Shown here piece after piece: positions 10,797-22,110 of a stretch of 64,000 nt of DNA. The stretch spans positions 3,270,001 to 3,334,000 of the forward strand of contig NC_037094.1 of NCBI RefSeq assembly GCF_002994745.2, given 5' to 3'. How positions within the stretch are numbered: position 1 is the first letter of the stretch; each line of letters starts with the position of its first letter. Both the position numbers and the translations under genes were made by a program. The notes beneath the pieces are model-generated. The model searched no databases. It had not been told where the DNA came from and was given only the letters and a program-made list of their open reading frames with translations. The stretch comes from Rosa chinensis. Its lineage: Eukaryota; Streptophyta; Magnoliopsida; Rosales; Rosaceae.

Positions 10797-10812
10797 AACA
10801 TCATAGGACTTT

Positions 10813-11526
10813 TTTTTTTTGATCGAAATAGGTCAGCCCTTTCATTAAGTTCAGCAAGCAGTACAAAAACGAAACACCCCTATGGGATCGACAGAAAGAA
10901 TCGTTACTTAGAACCTCATGAAATCATATCCTAGAAGAATAAAACCAAAAAAATCCCGAGTACACCCACCTTTTAGGAAGTCCACGCACCTTTATTCTAA
11001 CAAAAACCAAGAAACCTAGAAGCAGACATAAAATTGGTTTCAACTAAGGCTCTGGTTTTTGCGACCCGAACAAAAATTAAACAGTGCTATAGGCCATGGA
11101 GACCCAGTCCCATAGCACAAGGGTAATACAGCCCACTTGAGACCCTAGGTTAGTGAGCCCAAAGTTGAGGCCCACCAACCAGTGCAAGGCCCAAGAAGCC
11201 CAGCCACTCCAAATGTAGGCCCAAAGACTAGGGTAAACCAAAACCCTAACCCATTGAGCCCATATGTGTCTTTCCAGCCAAAAGCCACCTGCCACGTCAT
11301 CGCCGACGCTCACCGTCAAGGCCGCCGCTCCATCATCTTCGTCCTCCAAACCATGAAAACGAACAAACATAGCCGTGTCCGTAGCTGTTCCCCGGCCTAA
11401 AGCCGATCCTGGTTCAAAACAACCACTTAGACAATGCATCACGCCGTCAACGCCGACTCGATCCCAGCAATCCATCACATCCCAGATGCCTCTGATTGTG
11501 TATGAGCCCAGATCTTGAGCAACCCA
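10813..11526 (-). mobile_element. LINE-type retroinsertion, minus orientation
   Basis: A 16-bp target-site duplication, AACATCATAGGACTTT, lies at 10797-10812 and 11527-11542. The insert starts with a T-run (a poly(A) tail on the minus strand) followed by sequence typical of plant LINE 3' regions, and its far end is GC-rich. There is no reverse transcriptase, so it is 5'-truncated or a non-autonomous derivative. Its distal half is partly re-duplicated downstream. Confidence 0.75.
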
Positions 11527-11930
11527 AACATCATAGGACTTTGTTGACCCTCGCTGGATTTTTTATTGGGGGAAAATTAAAAGCTTTATTCCCGGGGGGG
11601 AGGGGGGGGATAATAAATGTTTTATTGGCCCCCAAATAAAATGTTTATTCCCCCCCCCCACGTCATCGCCGACGCTCACCGTCAGGGCCGCCGCTCCATC
11701 ATCTTCGTCCTCCAAACCATGAAAATGAACAAACACAGCCGTGTTTGTAGCTGTTCCCCGGCCTAAAGCCGATCCTGGTTCAAAACAACCACTTAGACAA
11801 TGCATCACGCCGTCAACGCCGACTCGATCCCATCAATCCATCACATCCCAGATGCCTCCGATTGTGTATGAGCCCAGATCTTGAGCAACCCAAACATCAT
11901 AGGACTTTGTTGACCCTCGCTGGATTTTTT
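11292..11930. repeat. 273-bp direct repeat, 366-bp period, with homopolymer-rich spacer
   Basis: Sequence 11292-11564 recurs at 11658-11930 with only a handful of mismatches. It contains the LINE distal part, the target-site duplication and flank. The 93-bp spacer holds long G and C runs and ATTGGGGG motifs. It postdates the LINE insertion. Homopolymer runs at the junctions leave room for an assembly error. Confidence 0.8.
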
Positions 11931-12324
11931 GTTTTCTTTTTTCTTTCCTTCCAGGCTTTCTGCCACCATTTTACTAGAAAAAAGAAAAACACCAACTAAA
12001 GAAATGCTCTATCCATGCCAATGCCAAGTAAATAAGCAAACTAGAACTGAAATTGAACATGATAAAGACAGAACAATAGTCCTGAAACTAAACAATTGAC
12101 TAGAGATTCTTTATTCAACACCATAATCAACTAAACTAATATTATATTCCAAACAACTAAGCCGTATTGATAAGCATCCTATCTATCTATCTAACTCACC
12201 GCACAACTCTCAAAATGCGTAGGGATCAAGATGTTATTGATTTTCACTGAGAATAAACCATTATGCATCACTCAAAGAGTCAAAGTTTCATGTTTGGCTT
12301 CAATCTCCAATACTTTCTGTTCAG

Positions 12325-12831
12325 TGATGTAGGACGAGATTTTAGCCAATTTCAACAAAAAATCTCAAAAAGAAAGATGCGTCTTCACATTAAGAAAAAT
12401 AATTTGAATATTGGAAATTGGTATTCAAATAGACTTCTTAATGATGAAATTAATCATAAATGACTCTTTTGGATATATCGGGATTCTCGAGCAAAATCTT
12501 TATTGGGATTCCAAGCGTAATATTCTTTAGTATCTAGGATTCTATTTCCGATTTTTATTTAATCAGGTTTAATTAAGTTTGCTAGTTTCAGTCTAGAATA
12601 AATTGTTTTTATATTTTCTAGTTGTATTAGGTTTATGTTATGTGCCTTATATAAGGCATCTCTTAGATTGTATTTTTCATTCAAGTTATCAATAAAAAAC
12701 CAAATATTAGAGAAGTTTCTTTATGGTTTTTTACTCATGTGTCTGTAATTGCTAGTGGATTCTAACTCATCTCATATGACTTTTAACGCTTGACGGAGCC
12801 TTTTACTATCGTGTACACGCTTCCCGCATCA
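12325..12831 (+). repeat. 5' LTR of the Gypsy element
   Basis: This LTR matches 13795-14305 with scattered small differences and short indels, indicating an older insertion than the Copia element in this window. It contains a TATA-like TATATAAGGCATC-type segment (about 12650). Confidence 0.9.
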
Positions 12832-13078
12832 TTTTGTATCAGAGCGGGTATCGCCCGCTTCTTAGCAGACGACGATTCAAGGGAAGAGTTACCACCAACC
12901 TCAACGACGCTGGTCGTAGAGTATCTATCAAAGAAAGTTTCGTTAAAGAGGAACATGCCAAGAGATTTGCCCTAGGACAACCTCATCAATCCAAAAGAAA
13001 AGAAAAAAGAAGGAAAAAAAAAAGGAATGTGGAACGTTGGATATTCACAACACTGGATTACAATGACTTCCGAACTAC

Positions 13079-13342
13079 ATGATAATCAAAGACAATGTAT
13101 GCTCTATAATAATTGATAGTGGTTTACGAGAGAACTTTGTAGCAAAAAAAGTTGTGGATTATTTTCAATTACCGACAGTGAAGCTGAGTGATCCATACTG
13201 GATTCCATTTGGGGAGGATGAATATGCACAAGTAACAGAGGTTTGTAAAGTTCCAGTCTCTATGGGAAAATTTTATAAAGAAGAGATTACTTGTCATGTG
13301 ATTGACATGGACGACACTAATGTGCTTTTTGGAAGACCATGA
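13079..13342 (+). pseudogene. Gypsy retropepsin-like protease remnant
   Basis: The frame reads CSIIIDSGLRENFVAKKVVD, with the aspartic protease active-site motif (I-I-D-S-G; Gypsy relatives usually read IDSGSCEN), and ends in VIDMDDTNVLFGRP, equivalent to the family's MDACHLLLGRPWQ. A frameshift breaks it there; downstream frames continue the linker. No other pol domain follows. Confidence 0.75.
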
Positions 13343-13794
13343 CATGAAAGCGTCAAAGGTGGTTATTGCAAAGACAACACATAGTTATTTAGGTGGGAGT
13401 CGCACAAAATTAAAATCAAGCCTGGAAGAAAGAACATCAAGAATGACCATCCTGAGGTGTGTGAAAAAGAACATGAAGAAGTCACATTGAAGATTGAAGA
13501 GAAACTCATTAAAGACAAGGAAGCTGATTCATTCATCACATCGATATCCATGTCATGCATGCCTAATTGTGTTCAAGATCAACCTAAGGAGAAGTCAATC
13601 CCCATTCCTTTTCAAGTGAAGGAGTTCAAGTTTCAAGATGCTTATTCCAAACTTGTCTACAGTATTGGATTTATGGTGATACCTTTTAATTTTGAGAATA
13701 TTGAAGTTGATGGCTTATCATGTTTTATTCCTACTAATGATCGAACTGCATACAAGAGGAACTCGAGGTCGAGTTCTTTTCAAGTGGAGGAGAG

Positions 13795-14305
13795 TGATGT
13801 AGGAGGAGATTTTAGCCAATTTCAACAAAAAAATCTCAAAAAGAAAGAAGCGTCACATTAAGAAAAATAATTTGAATATTGGAAATCAGTATTCAAATAG
13901 GCTTCTTAATGATGGAATAATTCATAAATTACTTTTTTGGATATATCAGGATTCTCCAGCAAAATCTTCATTGGGATTCCAAGCGTAATATTCTTTAGTA
14001 TCTAGGATTCTATTTCCGATTTTTATTTAATCAAGTTTAATTAGGTTTCCTAGTTTCAGACTTCAGTCTACAATAAATTGTTTTTATATCTTCTAGTTGT
14101 ATTAGGTTTATGTTATGTGCCGTATATAAGGCATCTCTTATATTGTAATTTTCATTCGACTTATCAATGAAAAACTAAATATTAGAGAAGTTTCTCTATA
14201 TTTTTTTACAGCTGTGTCCGTAATTGCTAGTGGATTCTAGCTCATCTCATATGGTTTTGACGCTTGACGGAGCCTTTTACTATTGTGTACACGTTTTCCG
14301 CATCA
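13795..14305 (+). repeat. 3' LTR of the Gypsy element
   Basis: It starts TGATGTAGG just after a purine-rich tract, ends GCATCA, and is followed by the TTCAG duplication. Confidence 0.9.
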
Positions 14306-14310
14306 TTCAG

Positions 14311-15958
14311 AACCTGCAAAAATCAAAACCAAGAGTCCAAGACCTTTCTTTATAATGATATAGGCTGTCCAAGACTCATTGGACTCTTAAATGGCTACGG
14401 TGACGGGTTTGAGTCAACAGTGGAGAGGAAGCAGAGCAGCCACATCATGCAGAGAGCGGTGTTAAGAGGGTTCCTGAGGAAGCCGATTGAGATGGTGGTG
14501 GTGGTCGAGGTTGACTCTGGTGCCAGTGTCGGATGCTGTTACCGATGAGATTATAGGATTTCAAATCAGAGAGAGGGGGGGGATGATGTAGTTTATTAAT
14601 TAAGTAGAGGGAAAACTATCATTTCATGTTTAAATTGGGTAAGTAGGAATAAAATCATCTTGGTGGAGTAAGTAGGAGTACCTTGATCCAATTTTGTGCA
14701 TTGAGTCAAGTCCCCTTATTTTATTGCTTAGTTTCATAAATTGTCTATACAACAATTTTTTATCTCAAAACAAATTATTTACTTCACATAAGAGTAATTT
14801 CAGAAGAAAAAAAGAAACGTGCTCTACCCGCTGACCCTAATCTACCCTTGTCATTATCTTTTCTTGCATGTTCTCGTCCGGCTGGGCCGCAGTCTTGGCT
14901 CAAGCGTCCGGCCTCGTTGGCATGCAACAAGTGCACCTGGACAGGACGTTGTCGTAGGCGAATGTTCCGGTTGCCGGCTAATGGAAGGGGGTTGGATCCG
15001 ATTGGAGATTGTTTGCTTTTTGGAATTGGATTTTGCTGCAGATTAATTGACCCTTAAGGGTGGGATGGGGAAGGGTGACGGTGGTAGGCACGACGCTGGT
15101 TTCAATCTGCAAACTAGAGTTAGGCTCTTGAGTTTTGGGGTTATGGTGGTGGGAGTTGATATCTGCTGGTAGTCTGTCGATGGTGGTGGGGGTTTGAGGG
15201 CGAAGGAGGAGCGACAATCTGAGTGAGCCGATAATGGTGGCTGTGCTCAAATATTGTACCTTCTTGCCTTTGTTAAGTTGTGGCCTATGCTAGGGTATTG
15301 GCCCTTGTCCAGGCTGATTCTCTTTTTGTTTTCAGTTTTATTGCTTTCTTCGTTTTAGTTTGGTGATTGCTTTGAATAAGTCCTTACCAGTCTATGGTAG
15401 GAGTATTACCAGTCTATGGTAGGAGTATGTGGGTTTTGTCCAGATCTGTGCACTCAGTGTGCCTCGTCTACTCTAGGTAGGCGGTGGCTTTCGTGCATTA
15501 AATGGTCGCAACCTCCTAGTGACAGTAATGTGTCTACTTTAAGTAGGCGGCGAGTTCCTTACTATGTTAAATAGTTGCAGATTTCTAGTGGCATGGTGAA
15601 ACTAAGTGTCACAGGATTTGTATTTCGCTGGCAACATCTATAGTCGGAAAACTGATCATATTAGATTATTATGGCATTGAGTAGGCGTTTACTTTATGGT
15701 ATGTCACTATAATTATGAAGGTAATGGAGTAGCCCCTGGCCCACCATTGTACAGATACTAACTCTTAATCAAATTTTAATTACTATAAGTTTCTCACGTA
15801 TATGTTCTAACCCATATTAGAAAAGTGACAAAAGATAACATAACTTATAAGTGGGTGGCTCACACCCAATTATATCGAGGCCTTTTGAGTTAAAACCCAA
15901 CAACTACTGGGGGATTAAGTTGGGACAGTATCGGTACAATTGTGGAAAATGGGTCGCG
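14311..15958. other. Unit-1-only stretch without a recognisable gene
   Basis: It contains a short GC-richer segment (14330-14540) that continues sequence interrupted by the Gypsy element, and a second one (14820-15260) resembling the body of the poly(A) retroinsertions elsewhere in the window. An imperfect repeat with TCTACTYTARGTAGGCGG lies at 15468 and 15532. I cannot assign any protein. Confidence 0.4.
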
Positions 15959-16338
15959 CTTGTCATTGTTTAACAAAAATAACGCGCATACTTTTTATGA
16001 CCAAAACAAAACAAAAAAGACGTAATAGAATTAATCATTTCAAATTTATTCATCACGTACTAATTTAAATAGTACTTTTTCAATGTGCTAAAATCCAGTC
16101 GATCATGTTGACCGATAGTTATAAGACACGTTGAATAATTTTATTAGCAAGTTGTATTATATATGGAGAAAATTCTATTGTATGAAGCACATAAGTGCAT
16201 TAATGCATACCGAGTTCATGTTTTAGTAGACCAATTACATGTAATGGTAGTCATTGTATTATCGCCTTTCTTTGATTTACCATTATGGTGTTAGGAAGTA
16301 TTGCTCACTATTTTCAAATTGAAATGAACTCTGAGGTA

Positions 16339-16380
<42 letters not shown>

Positions 16381-16392
16381 CACATATATATA

Positions 16393-16787
16393 GACTAAAT
16401 ACTTGTTACTCCTCAAACTTTGCCCTGAAAAACAGTTTAGTTCCTCGCATTTTAAATTAAACTGGATAGTCCTTATTCTTTGCAAATCTCACACAATAGG
16501 TCTAAAATAACATTATACCCCTCACTTCCTTTTTCTATATTATTTTTCTCTCTTTTTTTTTTCTCTTTTTTTTTTACTCTTTTTCTCGCTCACCAACGGT
16601 GACCCGCCTCTTCTTCCTCTGCTCTTTCACAGCGAAGGCCCCGCCCCATTCTCCGATGGGCCACTCTACCCAAAACGACGCCGCACTCCTCTCTAACCTC
16701 GGCATCGGACCCAACTCCACCCAAAATGAGATCGAGACTCTGCGCCGGCGACATAAACGTTCTTCTGCAACCCAACTCTCTCCAAAC

Positions 16788-16822
<35 letters not shown>

Positions 16823-17738
16823 TCATTCTCAACCTGACACCTCCAATTCTGATCGACAAGGCCCAGCCTCGATTCCGGACCCGAAGACGATTTTGGTGAC
16901 TGGCAACAGTGGAAGAGGATCCACATCGTCGGAAGATGATTTTGGTGACCGAATGCCGATGCTCGAGAACTCTGTCCCCAATTCGTCGTCAAGGTCAACG
17001 TCGTCGTTTGGGATTGGAGAGCCCGGACGTCATTTGGGACGGTTGGTCTATTCCCTCTGGTGCTCGACCTAAGACCTCCGGTGCTCGACTCAGGCCAATG
17101 GCAGAGGAGAATGATAAACCGAGCGCTCAGAGCTTTTCTCTGGGTACCCAAAGCAATTATTTTCTTTCTTCTTCTTTTTTCTTTTTTGGTAAAATGGGAT
17201 CGGAGCTGGGTGGAGATGATGGAATTGGTCTCTGAGCTGGGCAGAGTGTTGTGACGAGGATGTGTTGCTTGCACGCATGCCTGCTGTGCGCGGGGTTGCT
17301 ATGCTTGAATGGCTGGTACGTTAGGCTCACATGGGTGTCGTGCTCCTACGCTGGGCAAACGACGTCGTTCAAGACGCCGGCGTGGAGAAACTCAACCAGA
17401 CGGCCGAAGTGGGTGGAGGAGATGTTGAGGTCGAGGGAGAGATCTCCTCTGGTCCAACGACGCCAGGAAGTTGGTCTTGGCCTTGTTGCCATGGGAGACC
17501 TAGCAGCGCCGTCGTAGACGAGAGCTGCCTCCTCCGGTGGGAGATGGAGAGAGGGAGAGAGAGAGAGAGTTAAGCAGAAAAAGTAATATAAAATAAAAAA
17601 AAGGAAGTGAGGGGTATAAATGTCATTTTGGACATGTTGTGTGAGATTTGCAAAGAATAAGGACTATCCAGTTTAATTTAAAAAGAGAGGGATTAAACAG
17701 TTTTTCAGGGCAAAGTTTGAGGAGTAACAAGTATGTAG

Positions 17739-17740
<2 letters not shown>
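16393..17740. mobile_element. Pack-MULE-like element with GC-rich cargo, absent from unit 2
   Basis: Terminal inverted repeats of about 140 bp: GACTAAATACTTGTTACTCC at the left, the inverse of GACTACATACTTGTTACTCC at the right; both arms contain AAACTTTGCCCTGAAAAAC and GGACTATCC/GGATAGTCC. ATATATATA (9 bp) flanks both sides, but within a TA microsatellite. The interior (16590-17580) is GC-rich with long overlapping frames on both strands and no protein I recognise. A segment near 17130 (AGAGCTTTTCTCTGGGT) is shared with 6617-6690. Unit 2 at about 52450 has only the microsatellite. Confidence 0.85.
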
Positions 17741-17785
<45 letters not shown>

Positions 17786-17839
17786 TGTGTAATTATAGAC
17801 AATGATGTTTGCTGAATTGGTGTACATGTATCGTCATTT

Positions 17840-18380
17840 GACTCGTAGGCCTAAGCGCCCGCGAGAGCCTGCCATGTCTATTGAAGAAAACCCCTGCCCG
17901 GCCAAAAGAATAGACCGTTTCGACCTGACTTGCTTGAACGTAAGGCCGGATTAGGGTGGATGGTTCAAAGGCTGACCCGCATAAGCCCGAGTTATTCCCG
18001 ACTAGGCCAACCCTAAAAGTCTTGCTCGAAAACCCATTTAATTTTTATATTTTATTTCTATTAATGTGATCCAACCCTGTATTTATCTTCTTTTCTCTTT
18101 CCATATGATTAAATTTCTTTTCCATGAACTTCCGTTTGAAATTAGATTATTTATTTATTTTCTTTATTATATTAAAAATAAATAGGCTCAGCTCTTTTGA
18201 TAGAATAGCCCGGCCTAGGCCAAAAACGCCTTCAATGCCATCTGCTTGTGGGCAGGCTTGGGCTTTGATTTTTTTCAAAAGCCCTGCCCAGCCTTGTCCC
18301 GTAATCAGTAAAAACATGTTGTGGCCCAATCCAACCCAACCCGAGCCCACTACTTTTGGATAGAGATGGGCCGGCCCTGC
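17840..18380. repeat. GGCC-rich repeat present in both units (copy 1)
   Basis: Matches 52510-53070. It is bounded by AGCGCCCGCGAGAGCCTGCC and ATGGGCCGGCCCTGCC. It looks like an old, degenerate hAT-type MITE that predates the duplication. The termini are too degraded for a firm class, and the open frames are not convincing genes. Confidence 0.4.
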
Positions 18381-19387
18381 CTATTGACGATCCATTGGTG
18401 AACTGATCGGCAGATTATTGATCAAACGATTTCATATCATTTGCTGAGTATGTGGGCCCCTACCCGATCTCATTCACTGCATGTCTGTAAATGTCTTTGT
18501 GGAGATAGCTTTGCTCTCTCCTCTCTAGGCCCTTGTTTTGGGTTACAATTGAATCCTTCGAAGCCTACAACAGACGAGGCCTATTACTAATTCTTTTTCA
18601 TTTTCCTTATGAAACCATCACCAGCTTGACTCAATCCAATATGTTTTGATTCGTGACAAAAAAGTACTAGGCAAAATATAAAAAAATTAAAGTTTTGCCC
18701 TATAACTTTTTACTGGCCGACAGTATAATTGTGAGCCTTAATATTGGTTGGTATACAGGCCTGTACTTAACTACCTATATGAATTTGAAACAATTAAGAT
18801 GGTGTAGCTAGCAGCCTAGCATGCATAATAACAGTAGGTTTATTCTCAACCTCTCCTTTCTTCTCGATCTGCTTCCATATGTAGCTTTGACAGTACAGTA
18901 CAACTGTACAGTATGAGAGACTGTCTAAAAAATTAATCTCAGAGTCCTTTCATTCACGTTTCAAAAGTTAGCTACAAAAATCAGCACCGGATTGAATTTG
19001 GTTAGCTATACGCCTGCACTGCTATAGCAACTTACAAGTTCAACAACTTCAAAACAATAAAGTATATAGATATAATTATACATTTATATAAAATAACCAT
19101 ATAAGAGAATTTTGATCAATTTAATGCGAACGACGTCTCTGCAAGTCTGCATGTATCTCATGCCTAGTTTCACAAGTTAACCAGTGAGATAGATACCGTA
19201 TGTGATCAGATGATGATCAGATTCAGAGTGATGAAATGCGTCCTCATATTTATATAAATCAGAGCTCTGTTTGGCTGTTCAGCTACCGACATATCAACCC
19301 TTTTTTGTTTTGGTCTTAACTGTTGCTCACTGAGGAGTGAGGACAGCTGAGAGCCCGAGACTGTAGAGAGAAAGGGATAGATCAGAG

Positions 19388-20086
19388 CAAAGTCACCGGA
19401 AACGCTGTGACTGCCGGCGAACCGCGTTCCGGATCGGACGAACCCAATCGTGGGGAGTTCGCGATCCGGATCGCCAAACAGAGCGAACTCGCGCCTTGGC
19501 GTCTTCGGCGGCTTTGAGGCTCCGAGCAGGGAGGACTAGTTTGGCGCAGCGCTTGGCTAACACTTGCGCCATCTCGGCTCCGATCCTCCACACCTGTGAT
19601 GATGGCCGTGATGGAGCGGAGATCGGGGCAGCTATTGGTGACTTGCTCAACGGTGCTCTTGAAGCCGTAACTGCTGAGGCCGACGGAGAGAAGGATGGAC
19701 TGCTCGCCTCTGGCTTTTTTGGTGGGTGGATGAAAGACATGATCAAATTGAGATCCAAGATTCAGATTGAGATCCAATAAAAAATAAATCAGCTTTCTTT
19801 ATTATTATTATTTATTTTCTGTTATTTGTTAATTTACTTAATTATCCTTCTTAAGTTGAGTGTTTCTCATAGTATATTAATAAGGGTTATTTAGGTAAAA
19901 TAAAAGTCATTCATTTATGGTATGGTTATCTATTTATTATTTTCTATAATTTTATTTAATATATGTAATTTATTTTAATTAAAATTAATTAATATATCTT
20001 AGCGTACCGCGTACCCTAAAGACTAGCGTACCGCGTATCCGTACCGCGTTCCCGTACCGCAACGTTCCGCGTTTCGTGTGACTTTG
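19388..20086. mobile_element. Non-autonomous hAT element carrying a host-gene fragment
   Basis: Termini CAAAGTCACCGGAAACGC and the inverse of CAAAGTCACACGAAACGC are flanked by the 8-bp duplication GATCAGAG (19380-19387; 20087-20094), the size typical of hAT. The right subterminal region (20000-20075) repeats GTACCGCG several times. The 699-bp element is missing from unit 2, where the flanks meet near 53735-53745. Confidence 0.85.
19480..19700 (-). pseudogene. Short-chain dehydrogenase (TIC32-like) N-terminal fragment captured by the hAT
   Basis: On the minus strand, LSSYGFKSTVEQVT and then SITAIITG (start of the Rossmann fold) are followed after a frameshift by GAEMAQVLAKRCAKLVLPAR and SLKAAEDAKARV. 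This matches plant TIC32-like SDRs (GFxSxSTAEQVT, LTAIITGATSGIG, ETARVLA, ARNLKAA). The TGxxxGIG cofactor loop is destroyed and the catalytic YxxxK region is absent, so no enzyme is possible. Confidence 0.7.
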
Positions 20087-20303
20087 GATCAGAGCTTTGT
20101 GTGGCCTTCAGCTACCTACAGAGTACGTACACTAAATTCATTTAAAGCCATTATCAACAAATCTGCGTAATAACTGAGAATCCGAATATCTAATTGGCTA
20201 GCTTTTCTGGGTGGTAAACATTTACATTCTACAAAGTTATTGGCAAACCAGGGTTTTGGATGGGAATGCCTGTAACTTAAGTAACTTGTACGGACTATTG
20301 CTA

Positions 20304-20498
20304 GTCATTGATTGTTACTGTACGTGGTATACAGTAGTTGAGTAGTGAGAGGTAGTTATAGTAAGATTTGGACAATTTACATACCGCTCTTACAGTACGT
20401 TTATCGTCATTGACTGTTACTGTACGTGGTATACAGTAGCTGAGTAGCGAGAGGTAGTTATAGTAAAATTTGGACAATTTACATACCGCTCTTACAGT
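20304..20498. repeat. 93-bp tandem duplication, 102-bp period
   Basis: Copies at 20304-20396 and 20406-20498 (GTCATTGAYTGTTACTGTAC through CTCTTACAGT). In unit 2 the equivalent stretch is single and is interrupted by a MITE (53982-54332). Confidence 0.8.
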
Positions 20499-20504
20499 TT
20501 CCGA

Positions 20505-21819
20505 CAGTGGCGGATCTAGGATGATAGACTTGTCTAGGCTAATTAGAAGTGCACAATTTTTTTTTTGTTTTTTTTTTTGAGATTTGGAACCCAGTGGGAG
20601 GCTCATCCTCAAGCCTTTATAATTTTCAATCAAAACATACAACGGATGTGACATAAAACCAAACCCACAATCTATATCTAGAGCAAGCATATCATATCAT
20701 GTAAAATCTTGTGGATAAAACCTCAAAGCAAGATTGCAAACATATTCACATTTAAATGACTGAAAATTATCACGTGGATCAAATGTAGCACTAAGAATAA
20801 TGAGCTCCAATGAATTATCTGTAAATCTACTATCCAAATCTACCAACTGAAAGTCTATCACAGCATTAAGTACATTGACCCGATAATAATGGTCATTTGT
20901 AATATTTGTAAACCATGACAGAAGATTTTTGTACCTCTTGAGTTTCCAGCGATCCATCATTATATTTCCTTGAATGTCTATGCATTATTCAATAGATCAG
21001 GTCCTGAAAAGCAACTAAGATTCTAACTTCTAAGAAGGAATTCAAAACACATATTATTAATTGTCAAGTCGGCAAGTCAGCTAGTCTTGGTTCAATACCC
21101 ATAAGTTCCCATGTCATACCCAATTACTCATAAATCCACAATCAATCAATTAAACAATGAAACCAAATAAGCAATAATAGAGTGACAAGGAATTCAAAGC
21201 ACAAGTTACGAAGTCAAGTAGTCAACTAAGCAATTAATCAAGTCGGCAACTCAAGTCTTAGGAAAAAAAAAAGGCTAAGACAAAAGGACAAGAGTGAGAC
21301 ACTCAATACCCAGAAATCCAGAATCAGTTGCAGGCAGCACCAACTCGCCAAGACGCCAACTCCAATTCTCTGAAGTCAAAATCAAACAATCCCACGCTGA
21401 AACGCACAAGCAGCGTTGCAGCAGGTCTGCCTACAAAACCAGAAACCAAGAAATTTAGAGTAGATTCATGGGTTGATATTTCCCTAAATTGAAATTTAAA
21501 TCTCCATAAAGAGTTGAAGATGAAGGATAGAGTAACTGTACCTGTGAAGCAGGCCCCAAATTAGGGTATTCAATCGTTGAAGTGTTCATCTCACTTGAGT
21601 CACTTCAACTAATCAAGCTGTCACTGACCTAGTGACCAGCTGCGGCTACCATGGCCTCTGTGGGAGATTGAGAGCATGCGATTTCCGATTTCCTACAGTC
21701 TACAGATTTTTTTTTTTTTTTTTACTGGTATGGGCTGAAGGTACATATACTTGAAGGTTTTTGAGCCAAAATGTTGTCTAGGCTATAGCCCATATAGCCT
21801 CCATGTAGTTCCGCGCCTG
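20505..21819 (-). mobile_element. hAT element with transposase remnant, absent from unit 2
   Basis: It begins CAGTGGCGGATCTAGGA and ends with the inverse of CAGGCGCGGAACTACATGG, flanked by GTTTCCGA (20497-20504) and GTTCCCGA (21820-21827), 7 of 8 matching. Unit 2 has one GTTCCCGA at the empty site (about 54407). The 1315-bp body contains a transposase fragment on the minus strand. Confidence 0.88.
20697..20960 (-). pseudogene. hAT transposase (zinc finger MYM-type 1-like) fragment
   Basis: The frame includes NDHYYRVNVLNAVIDFQLVD, LDSRFTDNSLELI and a DPRDNFQSF core, as in the region just before the hAT C-terminal dimerisation domain of plant ZMYM1-like transposases. Only about 87 codons remain; the catalytic domain and BED finger are gone. 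Confidence 0.7.
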
Positions 21820-22110
21820 GTTCCCGATGATATTTGTGCAATTTGAAAATGCAATCATTCCTCTCAAATTTTGCATTAAGCGTTCTTGGTTAGTAATTGG
21901 TAATTGATCCTAAATTTAAGACCTGTAAAGATGTTTTCATGGACAATAGACAAGGTTCTTACATAGGAAAATGCATCACGTAGCAGTGGAGTTGCCTAAT
22001 AAAAATCCAGAAATTTTTTAATTTGTTCCAAAAAACTATCCTTACTTATTAAAATAAAATACCCATATGCATGTTTACTGAGTGGTCAGCCCCACTAGAC
22101 ACGTGGTACA

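Larger units (their letters stand above)
12325..14305 (+). mobile_element. Non-autonomous Ty3/Gypsy LTR retrotransposon (protease-only)
   Basis: Two LTRs (12325-12831, 507 bp; 13795-14305, 511 bp) begin TGATGTAGG and end GCATCA, flanked by the 5-bp duplication TTCAG (12320-12324; 14306-14310). A primer-binding site for initiator Met-tRNA follows the left LTR (TGTATCAGAGCG, about 12836), and a purine tract (AAGTGGAGGAGAG) precedes the right LTR. The 963-bp interior holds only a broken protease region; reverse transcriptase, RNase H and integrase are absent. Confidence 0.92.

Noticed and set aside
11077..11808. Two similar minus-strand frames (133 and 81 codons) as a gene pair
   Set aside because: They are the two copies of the 273-bp repeat derived from a LINE insert.
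18147..18363. Small frames conserved at 18147-18363 and 52837-53046
   Set aside because: They come from a GGCC-rich repeat; frames are low-complexity and shift between copies.
19389..19777. Minus-strand 131- and 121-codon frames as intact genes
   Set aside because: They are two frames of one frameshifted SDR fragment inside a hAT element.
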